From Herbaspirillum sp. RV1423 (GTDB lineage: Bacteria; Pseudomonadota; Gammaproteobacteria; Burkholderiales; Burkholderiaceae_D), in NCBI RefSeq assembly GCF_000577615.1, contig NZ_CBXX010000005.1, positions 62,001 to 126,000 of the forward strand: a stretch of 64,000 nt of DNA, read 5' to 3'. Both the position numbers and the translations under genes were made by a program. Within the stretch, counting starts at the first letter, position 1; each line of letters begins with the position of its first letter. Shown here piece by piece: positions 42,757-49,698 of the stretch. The notes below the pieces were generated by a model that saw only the letters and a list, made by a program, of their open reading frames with translations, did no database searches and was not told where the DNA came from.

Positions 42757-43087
42757 TGAAATGCCGATCGGCATGCGACGACATTCGGCAGGCCCTGCTC
42801 ACTTCGGACGAATCGCGTGCACAGCGCTGCTTGCGCTGGAGGGCGATAACCTTGGGCAGGTCGTTCGCTGGCAGCGGCGGCATGCATCTGACCTGCCAGG
42901 GTATTTTCGGACCAACTGAAATTTGAGAAGATAGTTCCCAGACAAGGATCCGTCTGTGCTTAGCTTAGCTGTAGCGGCGTTCTCGCGCGTTCCGAGATCA
43001 GGCTTTGGCTGCTGCGGCGATACATTCCGACCTGGCGACGTAGGACCGAAGGGCGGCCTTATACGGGCATGTCCCATGAATACTAAA
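42757..43087. other. Intergenic region, 331 bases
   Basis: I see no gene. Short open frames on both strands have no recognisable content, and composition changes abruptly within the region. It may be scarred by past insertion, but no inverted repeats or transposase fragment could be identified. Confidence 0.4.
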
Positions 43088-43630
43088 CTAAACGCCGTAG
43101 GGGAGCTTGGATGCCATCATCTTCCTCCGGTCGATCTTGCGCCCGTCGACAATGAACGTTCCGTCGCCGACAGCGTGAATCGTGCGTTTCTCCTTGCGTG
43201 TGGTATCCACGTATGCGGCAACCGCCTCCAACACCACGATGTTGTGCTTCTTGACGATATCGATGACCTTGCATTCGATGTTGGCAAGGCATTCCTTGAT
43301 CAAAGGCGATTTGACGACCTTTCCCTGTACCGGCGTGAGCCTGAACCTGGAAAACTTGTCCGTGTCTGCCCCGGAGCAGGTTCCTATGCCGACCACCTTA
43401 TCCAGCATGTCAACGGTAGGAATGGCAATGACGCATTCCTTATTTTTGCGCAACGCCGCGTAAGAGTAATTCCATTCACCCGTGGTGATGGCAAATACCG
43501 GAGTGAAGTCCATGACCATCGTCCAGGAAATGGTCATGACATTGTCCTTCTGCCCGTCATGGGTCGTCACGAGGACAACAGGTCCGGATTCCATCAGGGT
43601 GAAAGCCTTGTTCAGTTTCAACTGACGCAT
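43088..43630 (-). CDS. Flavin reductase-like FMN-binding protein
   Basis: A 180-residue protein of the flavin-reductase/flavoredoxin family (split-barrel FMN binding). It begins MRQLKLNKAFTLMESGPVVLVTTHDGQKDNVMTISWTMVMDFTP, where the TISW segment normally contacts FMN. VVGIGTCSGADTDKFSRF and ECLANIECKVIDIVKKHNIVVLEAVAAYVD follow, as in desulfoferrodoxin-type flavoredoxins. Partner and reaction are unknown. The start at 43630 is the first family-like Met. Upstream is an FNR-like site, suggesting oxygen-responsive control. It stands alone, convergent with the orphan gene. Confidence 0.85.
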   Translation of the reverse strand: MRQLKLNKAFTLMESGPVVLVTTHDGQKDNVMTISWTMVMDFTPVFAITTGEWNYSYAALRKNKECVIAIPTVDMLDKVVGIGTCSGADTDKFSRFRLTPVQGKVVKSPLIKECLANIECKVIDIVKKHNIVVLEAVAAYVDTTRKEKRTIHAVGDGTFIVDGRKIDRRKMMASKLPYGV

Positions 43631-43688
43631 GAGAGCACCTTGTGATATTCGTTGATCGATGAGTCTGCCGGAAAACATCCGGCGTTGT

Positions 43689-43702
43689 TTGACCTATCTC
43701 AA
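43689..43702. promoter_or_regulatory. FNR/Dnr-like box upstream of the flavin-reductase gene
   Basis: TTGACCTATCTCAA matches TTGAT-N4-ATCAA at 8 of 10 conserved positions and is centred about 65 bases upstream of the start at 43630. This suggests anaerobic or nitric-oxide control; it is a pattern match only. Confidence 0.4.
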
Positions 43703-43960
43703 AATGTGAACAAAAGCTGCTCTTCGAGCAGCGGGCCTTCAATAAACTGCACGCCTGCATGTAAGGAAGCTGCCGCAGCCTGCTCGGATCAAACATGATT
43801 GTCGTGTGATTCGATGATATTCCCCGATATCTGCGGATTAAATAGAATATTTAACGGAACTTATACAAACGAAATCCCGCAGGATATTCGCAGTTGGTCT
43901 TCCTCAGCGATTGCGATTCCGGCTAAGCCGCTCAACATATTTGTCCTTTATAAAGACAAT

Positions 43961-43991
43961 AAAGAAAAAACCCACCATTGTGAGGTGGGTT
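43961..43991 (-). terminator. Intrinsic terminator after the H-NS gene
   Basis: On the minus strand AACCCACC and GGTGGGTT form an 8-base stem with loop TCACAAT, followed by a T-run (TTTTTTC). It lies 36 bases after the H-NS stop codon. Confidence 0.88.
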
Positions 43992-44026
43992 CGGTCGCGA
44001 CAATACACCCCATTCCGGGATTTTAT

Positions 44027-44347
44027 TTATTGGGTAATAGCGTATTTCTTTTTGAGTTTTTCGCTGACTTGTCCATCAGGGCCTTTAAGCCAGGAAGGGA
44101 TTCGGCCACGGCCGGCCCAGGTCAGATTCTCTTCATTTCGATAGAGCGGCTCAAGGGCTCCTTTAGTTTTCTTTGTTTTGGATTTCTTTGTGGTCAACCC
44201 CAATTCCTTGGCGGTGAAGCCATATTCGGAAATCATCGATTTAATACTATCAATGATCGGTTGCCGTTCCTTCTGTTTCACATCTTCGATTTTCTTTGCG
44301 ATTTCAGCCTGTTGGGCCAGCAACTTATCTAATTCACTAACAGCCAT
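44027..44347 (-). CDS. H-NS family nucleoid-associated protein
   Basis: A 106-residue H-NS-like protein. The N-terminal coiled-coil (MAVSELDKLLAQQAEIAKKIEDVKQKERQPIIDSIKSMISEYGF) mediates oligomerisation. A basic linker (KKSKTKKTKGA) follows, then the DNA-binding motif TWAGRGRIPSWLKG, the betaproteobacterial form of TWxGxGRxPxW. H-NS proteins silence AT-rich, often acquired, DNA. AGGAGAG precedes the start. The upstream DNA is strongly AT-rich, with TTGAAA-17-TAATTT as a possible promoter, so autoregulation is likely. It sits inside the most AT-rich patch of the window. Confidence 0.93.
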   Translation of the reverse strand: MAVSELDKLLAQQAEIAKKIEDVKQKERQPIIDSIKSMISEYGFTAKELGLTTKKSKTKKTKGALEPLYRNEENLTWAGRGRIPSWLKGPDGQVSEKLKKKYAITQ

Positions 44348-44500
44348 GTTTCTCTCCTAAAAAACATAATTTGAGCAGAAATTACACTATTCAATATCAG
44401 TTTTCAATTATTTTTTTGTAATTGCTGTTTTTCTCAATATTTTCTTTTACCGTTTTTTACTGTTTTTCTTCGGGATGACGAAATTTATCGACAACAGTAA
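44348..44500. other. AT-rich promoter region of the H-NS gene
   Basis: A T-rich stretch of about 150 bases with several A/T tracts (for example near 44405-44460) but no gene. It probably includes the H-NS gene promoter and its own binding sites. Confidence 0.5.
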
Positions 44501-44668
44501 ATGTTCAATCAGTTTTATTTCGGCTTGGAAGAAAGGGAAATGACGTCGGAGAGACCGGACGCATTGGGAGCGTTGGACCGTTGGGCGGCATCGGTTTTTT
44601 CGCCGTATGTCGATGAGCCGGCAACCGGAGAAAAAGGATGCTGTCCCGGATGCAGCGGCTGCGATTGA
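44501..44668 (+). CDS. Possible very small Cys-rich protein (55 aa or 42 aa)
   Basis: ATG 44501 to TGA 44666-44668 encodes a short acidic peptide ending CCPGCSGCD, a compact cluster of four cysteines suggestive of metal or cluster binding. Translation may begin instead at ATG 44540, which has AAGGGA just upstream, giving 42 residues (MTSERPDALGALDRWAAS...). I recognise no family. Support is the Cys motif, the ribosome site and the absence of another gene in the gap; conservation is untested. The bases from 44669 to 44762 show nothing. Confidence 0.42.
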   Translation: MFNQFYFGLEEREMTSERPDALGALDRWAASVFSPYVDEPATGEKGCCPGCSGCD

Positions 44669-44762
44669 TCTCCCTATGGTGGGATTCCAGGCGGCTGGAT
44701 GCCGTTCCAACAGCCGGTCAAGCCGACTATTGGAGTGGAGGCCGATGTATGAGTGCGGCCGG

Positions 44763-45479
44763 TTAATCCTGCAGGTATTTATTCAGTCGTTTGGCCGCAT
44801 TGCGCAGATGTGTCTCTGCAGCGAGTGCGGCGGCGGCGGGGTCTCGGCTTTCAATGGCTTTGACGATTGCCTTGTGCTCATCTTGTACTGCCTGCACCAG
44901 ATTGTGATAATTGGCAGCCGTATTTGTGCGTGCCTGCCGGATGAGGCGCCGCACGTGGCGTTCCAGATACTCGTTCAACATGCGAAAATGGGGATTCTTG
45001 GTCGAGTCCACGATCGCCTGATGAAAGGCGTAATCCTCTTCGTCGCCCAGGCGGTCGTTGACGATCGCGTACTCCATGCCCACGAGCGCCTGTTTGATTC
45101 TTTTGAGGTCGTCGGGCGTGTGCCTGACCGCTGCGTAGCGCGCTGCGGCGGCCTCAAGCGTGACCAATAGCTCAATGACGTGTTCGAGTCCCTCGGCGTC
45201 ATCCAGGGCCGTGGCGTCAAGGCGAAAGGCCTGGCGCGAACCTCGTTCGTTGACGAAGACGCCCCGGCCTTGCTGGGAGTTCACGATGCCTTCCGATTTC
45301 AGTTGGGACAATGCTTCGCGCACGACCGAGCGGCTGACGCAAAACTGTTCGCCAAGCTGTTTTTCGCTGGGCAGTTTGTCGCCTGGTTTCAGGCGCTGGG
45401 AGCGAATCTCGTCATTGAGCCATTCGACGATGTCTTCTGTAAGCGATTGGGTGGACGCTGACGCTGTGTCGTTTTTCAT
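44763..45479 (-). CDS. FadR-type GntR regulator of the catabolic locus
   Basis: A 238-residue GntR/FCD regulator. The winged helix: LTEDIVEWLNDEIRSQRLKPGDKLPSEKQLGEQFCVSRSVVREALSQLKSEGIVNSQQGRGVFV. The all-helical FCD domain contains LLVTLEAAAARYAA, EEDYAFHQAIVDSTKNPHF (metal-ligand Asp/His region) and DEHKAIVKAIESRDPAAAALAAETHL. Such regulators bind a small carboxylate that relieves repression. It is downstream of an SDR gene on the same strand and faces the large catabolic operon. Two TGTCTGA-type half-sites lie between the divergent units and are the likely operators. Confidence 0.9.
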   Translation of the reverse strand: MKNDTASASTQSLTEDIVEWLNDEIRSQRLKPGDKLPSEKQLGEQFCVSRSVVREALSQLKSEGIVNSQQGRGVFVNERGSRQAFRLDATALDDAEGLEHVIELLVTLEAAAARYAAVRHTPDDLKRIKQALVGMEYAIVNDRLGDEEDYAFHQAIVDSTKNPHFRMLNEYLERHVRRLIRQARTNTAANYHNLVQAVQDEHKAIVKAIESRDPAAAALAAETHLRNAAKRLNKYLQD

Positions 45480-45488
45480 GACTTCGAA

Positions 45489-46232
45489 TTAATTGATGTA
45501 CAAACCGCCGTTGACCTGCAAGGTTTCCGCAGTAATAAATCCCGCCAGTGGAGAGCACAGGAAGGCAATGCCGCCGGCGACTTCTTCCGCCGTGCCGAGG
45601 CGCTTGAGTGGTGTATTTTGCAACAACGTTTGTTCGTTCTTGGCCAGCAGGTCTTTGGTCATCGGTGTGGCAATGATACCCGGAGACAAGGCGTTGACTC
45701 GTGTTTTCGGGGCCAGCTCCAGCGCCAGGCTACGCGAAAAGCTGATCACGGCTCCCTTGGAGGCCGAATAGTGCGCGTGGGCATAGCTGCCGCGTTGCGC
45801 GGCGACGGAGGAGAGCGTAACGATGGAGCTGCCTTCGGTCAAGAAAGGGATGACCGCACGGCAAATGTAGAAGGTGCCGTCCAGATTGATCTGCATGAGC
45901 TTGCGCCATTCGTCGTCGGTCATGTCCGCCACCAGCTTTTCGGGATAGATGCCGGCGGAGTGGACCAGATGGTCTATCCCGCCAAAGCGTGCCGCAACCT
46001 CCTGGGCGACGTTGCGGCAAGCCTGCGCGTCGGAGACGTCGGTGACATGGATGCTGACCTGGGCGTCGGGGACTTGTGCTCGCAATTCATTTTGCAAGGT
46101 TTCCAGAGCGGACGGATTGACGTCGCTCAGCGCAACGCTGGCGCCATGTCTTGCCACCAGGAGGGCTGTCGCCCGGGCAATGCCGCCGGCAGCGCCGGTA
46201 ATCAAAAAGGTCTTGTTGCTAAACGAAATCAC
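45489..46232 (-). CDS. Short-chain dehydrogenase/reductase (SDR), first of two
   Basis: A 247-residue classical SDR. GTG 46232 is chosen because CAAAGGAGA precedes it and translation then starts VISFSNKTFLITGAAGGIARA, the cofactor-binding TGxxxGIA motif. The active site is SSVAAQRGSYAHAHYSASKGA (Ser, then Tyr-x-x-x-Lys), and the C-terminus ends TAETLQVNGGLYIN, normal for the family. Asp in LSDVNPSA after strand 2 favours NAD(H). It precedes the FadR-type regulator by nine bases and is likely induced with the operon it faces, acting on an alcohol intermediate. Confidence 0.9.
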   Translation of the reverse strand: MISFSNKTFLITGAAGGIARATALLVARHGASVALSDVNPSALETLQNELRAQVPDAQVSIHVTDVSDAQACRNVAQEVAARFGGIDHLVHSAGIYPEKLVADMTDDEWRKLMQINLDGTFYICRAVIPFLTEGSSIVTLSSVAAQRGSYAHAHYSASKGAVISFSRSLALELAPKTRVNALSPGIIATPMTKDLLAKNEQTLLQNTPLKRLGTAEEVAGGIAFLCSPLAGFITAETLQVNGGLYIN

Positions 46233-46326
46233 TGCGTCTCCTTTGAATGGGGCGAGCAAGCATCGATCTGTATGCGGGTCGATTCCTTGCACATTTTCAT
46301 CTGTCGAATATGTCAGCGGCGATCTG

Positions 46327-46355
46327 TTGACACCGTCCAAACTGCTCGGTAGAAT
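46327..46355 (+). promoter_or_regulatory. Sigma-70 promoter of the catabolic operon
   Basis: TTGACA (46327-46332), 17 bases, TAGAAT (46350-46355). Transcription would start near 46362, directly ahead of the paired operator half-sites, so a bound repressor would block the first bases of the transcript. Confidence 0.75.
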
Positions 46356-46366
46356 CGCCCCTCAAC

Positions 46367-46397
46367 TTGTCTGACATGTTTAATATCTTATCAGACA
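46367..46397. promoter_or_regulatory. Candidate FadR-type operator pair
   Basis: TGTCTGACA (46368-46376) and TATCAGACA (46389-46397) form a 9-base inverted repeat with one mismatch and a 12-base spacer. The first half-site is itself a near palindrome. It lies between the divergent catabolic units, next to the promoter, and matches the GT-N(3)-AC style of FCD-GntR sites. Confidence 0.65.
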
Positions 46398-46496
46398 TCT
46401 TGGTGAAATCCTACTCCGTCGAGGCAAAACAGTGACGGTAGACGAACGATAAAAAGACTGGTCGCGCACGATGGCCGGCGTTAGCGAGGAGACACT

Positions 46497-47318
46497 ATGC
46501 TCAGCAGTACAGGCCGGCAAATCACCGGCAACACCAGGGTGGTGGCCATCGTTGCCGACCCCATCGGTCATGTCCGCACTCCGCCGGCATTTAACGCGCT
46601 GATGGCGCAACGGGACGTCGATGCGGTGATGGTGCCCTTCAATGTGCGTCCCGACGATTTTCCTCGGTTCATCGCGGCAGCTCCCCTGATCCAAAGTCTG
46701 GTGGGGCTGGTCGTCACCATTCCCTACAAAGAAGTCATCATCGAACATTGCACGGCATTGACCGAATCCGCCCGGCGCATGGGCGCAGTCAACGTCGTGC
46801 GTTTTGACGATCTGCCAGAGGGCGGCCGCGGCCTGGTCGGCAGCAACTTCGACGGCATCGGTTTCGTCGGCGGCTTGCTGGCGCAAGGCCATGCGCTCAA
46901 GGGGCGCCGCGTCTATCTGGCCGGCGCCGGCGGTGCGGCAAAGGCGATTGTGCATGCGCTGGCGGAAGAGGGCGTCGCTGCCATCGGCATCTATAACCGC
47001 AGTCCGGCCCGCGCCGGGCAACTCGTCGGCGAGTTGCGTCAATGTTATCCGGCGCTGGATGCGCATGTGGCCGATGCCGCGCCGCAGGGGTACACCCTGG
47101 CAATCAATTCAACGTCGCTTGGACTGCATGCGTCCGACCCGCTGCCGTTTGCGCCGGACGCCTTGCCGCCCGGCGCCGTCGTCGCGGAAGTCGTCATGAA
47201 AACAGATATCACGCCGCTCCTGGCGAAAGCCGGCGCATGCGGCTTCGCCGTGCACCTGGGGCGTCACATGATGGAAGTGCAGATTGAACGCATAGGGGAA
47301 TTCCTCGGCCTGATCTGA
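46497..47318 (+). CDS. Shikimate dehydrogenase-like protein (AroE paralogue) with altered substrate site
   Basis: A 273-residue AroE-fold oxidoreductase; AGGAGA precedes the ATG. The catalytic pair is kept: Lys in VVTIPYKEV and Asp in SNFDGIGF, with an NADP-binding AGAGGAAKAIVHAL. However, the usual SxS motif for the shikimate carboxylate (GxPIxHSxSP) reads ADPIGHVRTPP, and NTDG reads NFDG. This suggests an AroE-like enzyme for another hydroxyacid rather than the aromatic pathway enzyme. It is the first gene of the catabolic operon, and its substrate may be the compound imported by the neighbouring transporter. Confidence 0.85.
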   Translation: MLSSTGRQITGNTRVVAIVADPIGHVRTPPAFNALMAQRDVDAVMVPFNVRPDDFPRFIAAAPLIQSLVGLVVTIPYKEVIIEHCTALTESARRMGAVNVVRFDDLPEGGRGLVGSNFDGIGFVGGLLAQGHALKGRRVYLAGAGGAAKAIVHALAEEGVAAIGIYNRSPARAGQLVGELRQCYPALDAHVADAAPQGYTLAINSTSLGLHASDPLPFAPDALPPGAVVAEVVMKTDITPLLAKAGACGFAVHLGRHMMEVQIERIGEFLGLI

Positions 47319-47389
47319 TTGCCAGAAATTTTGCAGTTGGTTTTTCGCGGTACCGGATGTCATTTCAAAATCATAATGGAGATGTGTGA

Positions 47390-48625
47390 ATGAACAAGAA
47401 ACAAATCGGTTTGTCGTTCTGCGCTTTGGTTGCAGTGGGAACGGCCCAGGCAGGTGCGCCGCTGAAGGTGGCGCTGGTGGAGACGCTCTCAGGTCCGCAA
47501 GCCTCCACAGGCTTGCTGTATCGCGCGGCAGTCAAATATGAACTCGATCGCCTGAACGCTGCCGGCGGCTGGAACGGCGCGCCGATCCAGGTCACCGAAT
47601 ACGACAATCAGGGTGGTCCGGCAGGCGCGTCCGACAAGGTGAAGGCCGCAATCGCAGGCGGTGCGCAAATCATCATCCAGGGCTCCTCTTCAGCGGTATC
47701 GGGCCAGATCACGGAAGATGTCCGCAAGTACAACCTGCGTAACGCAGGCAAGGAAGTCCTGTTCCTGAACATGGGCGGCGAGGCGTTGGAACTGACCGGC
47801 GACAAGTGCCACTTCTATCACTTCCGCTTCACCACCAATGCGGTGATGCGCGTCAAAACACTCGTGCCGGCGATGAAGGAAGCCAAAGAACTGGGCACCA
47901 AGGTCTATGCCATGAACCAGAACTATTCCTGGGGCGTCGACATGGACAAGGCCATCAAGGAATACGCCTCCGCCGGCGGCTACACCGTAGTGGAAAGCAC
48001 GCTGCACGACGTCAACAAGATCCAGGATTTCTCGCCGTATGTCGCCAAAATCAAGGCCAGCGGCGCCGAGACGGTGTTGACGGGGAACTGGTCCAACGAC
48101 CTGTTGTTGCTGATGAAGGCAACGCGCGCGGCCGGTCTGAAGCTCCGTTTCGGCACCGTCTTCCTCGATCAGCCGGGCAACATCGGCAATGCCGGCGACA
48201 CCGCGCTGGGCCACTACATTTCACATGCCTTCAACATCGAAACCAACAAGCAGACCGAGCAGTTCGGCAACGACTACAAGGCCAAGACCGGACACTATCC
48301 GACCTTCATCGAGCCGCAGACCGTGTTCGGCATGCAGATGCTGGGCGAGGCGCTCAAGCAGACCAAAGCCAGCGGCGACAGGATCAACGTGACCGAACTG
48401 GCCAAGGCGCTGGAGAAGGTCAAGATCGAAACGCCGATGGGGGAAACCTCGATTCGCGCGGCCGACCATCAGGTGCTGTTGCCGGTGGTGGTGTCGCGTG
48501 TCGAGAAGAATGTCAAATACAAGGTGGACGACACCGACATGGGCTTCAAGGTGATCAGGAAGTTCAGTGCGGAAGAGGCTGCCAATCCGGTGCAGAGCTC
48601 CTGCAAGATGCAACGCCCGGTCTGA
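47390..48625 (+). CDS. Liv-type periplasmic substrate-binding protein
   Basis: A 411-residue LivJ/LivK-type binding protein with a signal peptide (MNKKQIGLSFCALVAVGTAQA, then GAPLKVALVETLSGPQASTG). The type 1 fold is shown by IIIQGSSSAVSGQITEDV, VYAMNQNYSWGVDMDKAIKEY and VLTGNWSNDLLLLMKATRAAG. Members bind branched-chain amino acids but also aromatic acids, amides or urea. The ligand cannot be read from the sequence; the catabolic neighbours suggest a carboxylated carbon source. A stem-loop follows the gene. Confidence 0.9.
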   Translation: MNKKQIGLSFCALVAVGTAQAGAPLKVALVETLSGPQASTGLLYRAAVKYELDRLNAAGGWNGAPIQVTEYDNQGGPAGASDKVKAAIAGGAQIIIQGSSSAVSGQITEDVRKYNLRNAGKEVLFLNMGGEALELTGDKCHFYHFRFTTNAVMRVKTLVPAMKEAKELGTKVYAMNQNYSWGVDMDKAIKEYASAGGYTVVESTLHDVNKIQDFSPYVAKIKASGAETVLTGNWSNDLLLLMKATRAAGLKLRFGTVFLDQPGNIGNAGDTALGHYISHAFNIETNKQTEQFGNDYKAKTGHYPTFIEPQTVFGMQMLGEALKQTKASGDRINVTELAKALEKVKIETPMGETSIRAADHQVLLPVVVSRVEKNVKYKVDDTDMGFKVIRKFSAEEAANPVQSSCKMQRPV

Positions 48626-48648
48626 TTCTTCATTGCATTGAAGCCGCA

Positions 48649-48675
48649 GCCGTCCTCGCCGCAAGGCGAGGCGGC
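48649..48675 (+). repeat. Stem-loop between binding-protein and permease genes
   Basis: CCTCGCC-GCAA-GGCGAGG is extended by GCCG/CGGC across a one-base bulge. No T-run follows, so it is more likely an RNA 3'-end stabiliser that raises binding-protein mRNA relative to the permease genes than a terminator. Confidence 0.6.
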
Positions 48676-48752
48676 AGCGGCCCGCACTTCAGGCTGCCCA
48701 GTTTTCTGCGCAGCGTGGGCCCGCTTTTACCTGCTCACTCTGGAAAGTATTT

Positions 48753-49694
48753 ATGGAATTCATCATCGTCTCGCTCATCAACGGCACTATTTACGGCCTC
48801 CTGCTGTTCATGGTGTCGGCCGGACTGACGCTTATCTTCGGCATGATGGGCGTGCTCAATTTCGCGCATACCTCGTTTTACATGGTCGGCGCCTATCTGG
48901 CGTACAGCCTGCAGAAAGTCATCGGCTTCTGGCCGGCGATCATCGTCTCGCCCGTCATCGTCGGCTTCCTCGGAGTGATCGTCGAACGCTATTTCCTGCG
49001 CCGCGTGCACAAGCATGGACATGCCCACGAACTGCTGCTGACGTTCGGCCTGTCCTTCATCATCGCTGAAGTGATCAAGCTCTTCTTCGGCAACTACCCG
49101 GTCAACTACCAGGTGCCGGCGGCCTTGAGTTTCTCCGCGTTTCGCCTGTTCGGCACGGACTATCCGTTTTATCGCCTGATGATGGGCCTGATTTCCTTGC
49201 TGATGTTCGGCGTGATCTATTTGCTGCTGTCGCGTACCCGCATCGGCATCGTGGTGCGATCGGCCATCTATCGTCCCGCCATGGCGGAGACGCTGGGACA
49301 CAACGTTCCTCTGGTGTTCATGGGCGTGTTCGGCGTGGGCGCCGCGTTGGCGGGCCTGGCAGGGGCGATCGCGGGCGCCTTTTATACGACGAACCCCAAC
49401 ATGGCGCTGGAACTTGGCGTGCTGGTGTTCGTGGTGGTGGTCATCGGCGGGCTGGGTTCGCTCGAAGGCGCAATGCTTTCGTCGATCCTGATCGGCCTGA
49501 TTTCCTCCTTTGCGGTCGGGATCGATCTGAGCGCGGCCGATCTGCTGGGCTATCTCGGCGCCGGCGAGTGGGCGCAGCAAGTCGGCGGCCTCCTGACATT
49601 GAAGGTCTCGTCGCTGGCGGCAACGATTCCGTTTGCCTTGATGCTGGTCGTGCTGCTGGTGCGTCCGTCGGGACTGATGGGCGAGAAGGAATAA
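48753..49694 (+). CDS. livH: Branched-chain-type ABC permease LivH
   Basis: A 313-residue inner-membrane permease with about eight hydrophobic segments. It starts MEFIIVSLINGTIYGLLLFMVSAGLTLIFGMMGVLNFAHTSFYMVGAYLAY, as in LivH. The family loop VRSAIYRPAMAETLGHNVPLVFMGVFGVGAALAGLAGAIAGAFYT contacts the ATPase subunits. GSLEGAMLSSILIGLISSF near the C-terminus completes the pattern. It lies upstream of livM with a four-base gap. Confidence 0.93.
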   Translation: MEFIIVSLINGTIYGLLLFMVSAGLTLIFGMMGVLNFAHTSFYMVGAYLAYSLQKVIGFWPAIIVSPVIVGFLGVIVERYFLRRVHKHGHAHELLLTFGLSFIIAEVIKLFFGNYPVNYQVPAALSFSAFRLFGTDYPFYRLMMGLISLLMFGVIYLLLSRTRIGIVVRSAIYRPAMAETLGHNVPLVFMGVFGVGAALAGLAGAIAGAFYTTNPNMALELGVLVFVVVVIGGLGSLEGAMLSSILIGLISSFAVGIDLSAADLLGYLGAGEWAQQVGGLLTLKVSSLAATIPFALMLVVLLVRPSGLMGEKE

Positions 49695-49698
49695 ACAA

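Larger units (their letters stand above)
43631..44026. other. Intergenic region, 396 bases
   Basis: No gene is supported. It holds a GCCGGA/TCCGGC stem-loop at 43667-43683 in the leader of the flavin-reductase gene, the FNR-like site at 43689-43702, a GCTGCTC/GAGCAGC hairpin at 43716-43732, and the H-NS terminator at 43961-43991. A plus-strand frame from 43799 runs into antisense of the H-NS gene and was dismissed. Confidence 0.5.

Noticed and set aside
42757-43087. Possible insertion-sequence remnant
   Set aside because: No terminal inverted repeats, target duplication or transposase motif could be found by eye.
43799-44332. 177-codon frame on the plus strand opposite the H-NS gene
   Set aside because: It runs through the H-NS terminator and the antisense of a clear H-NS gene, and has no family similarity.
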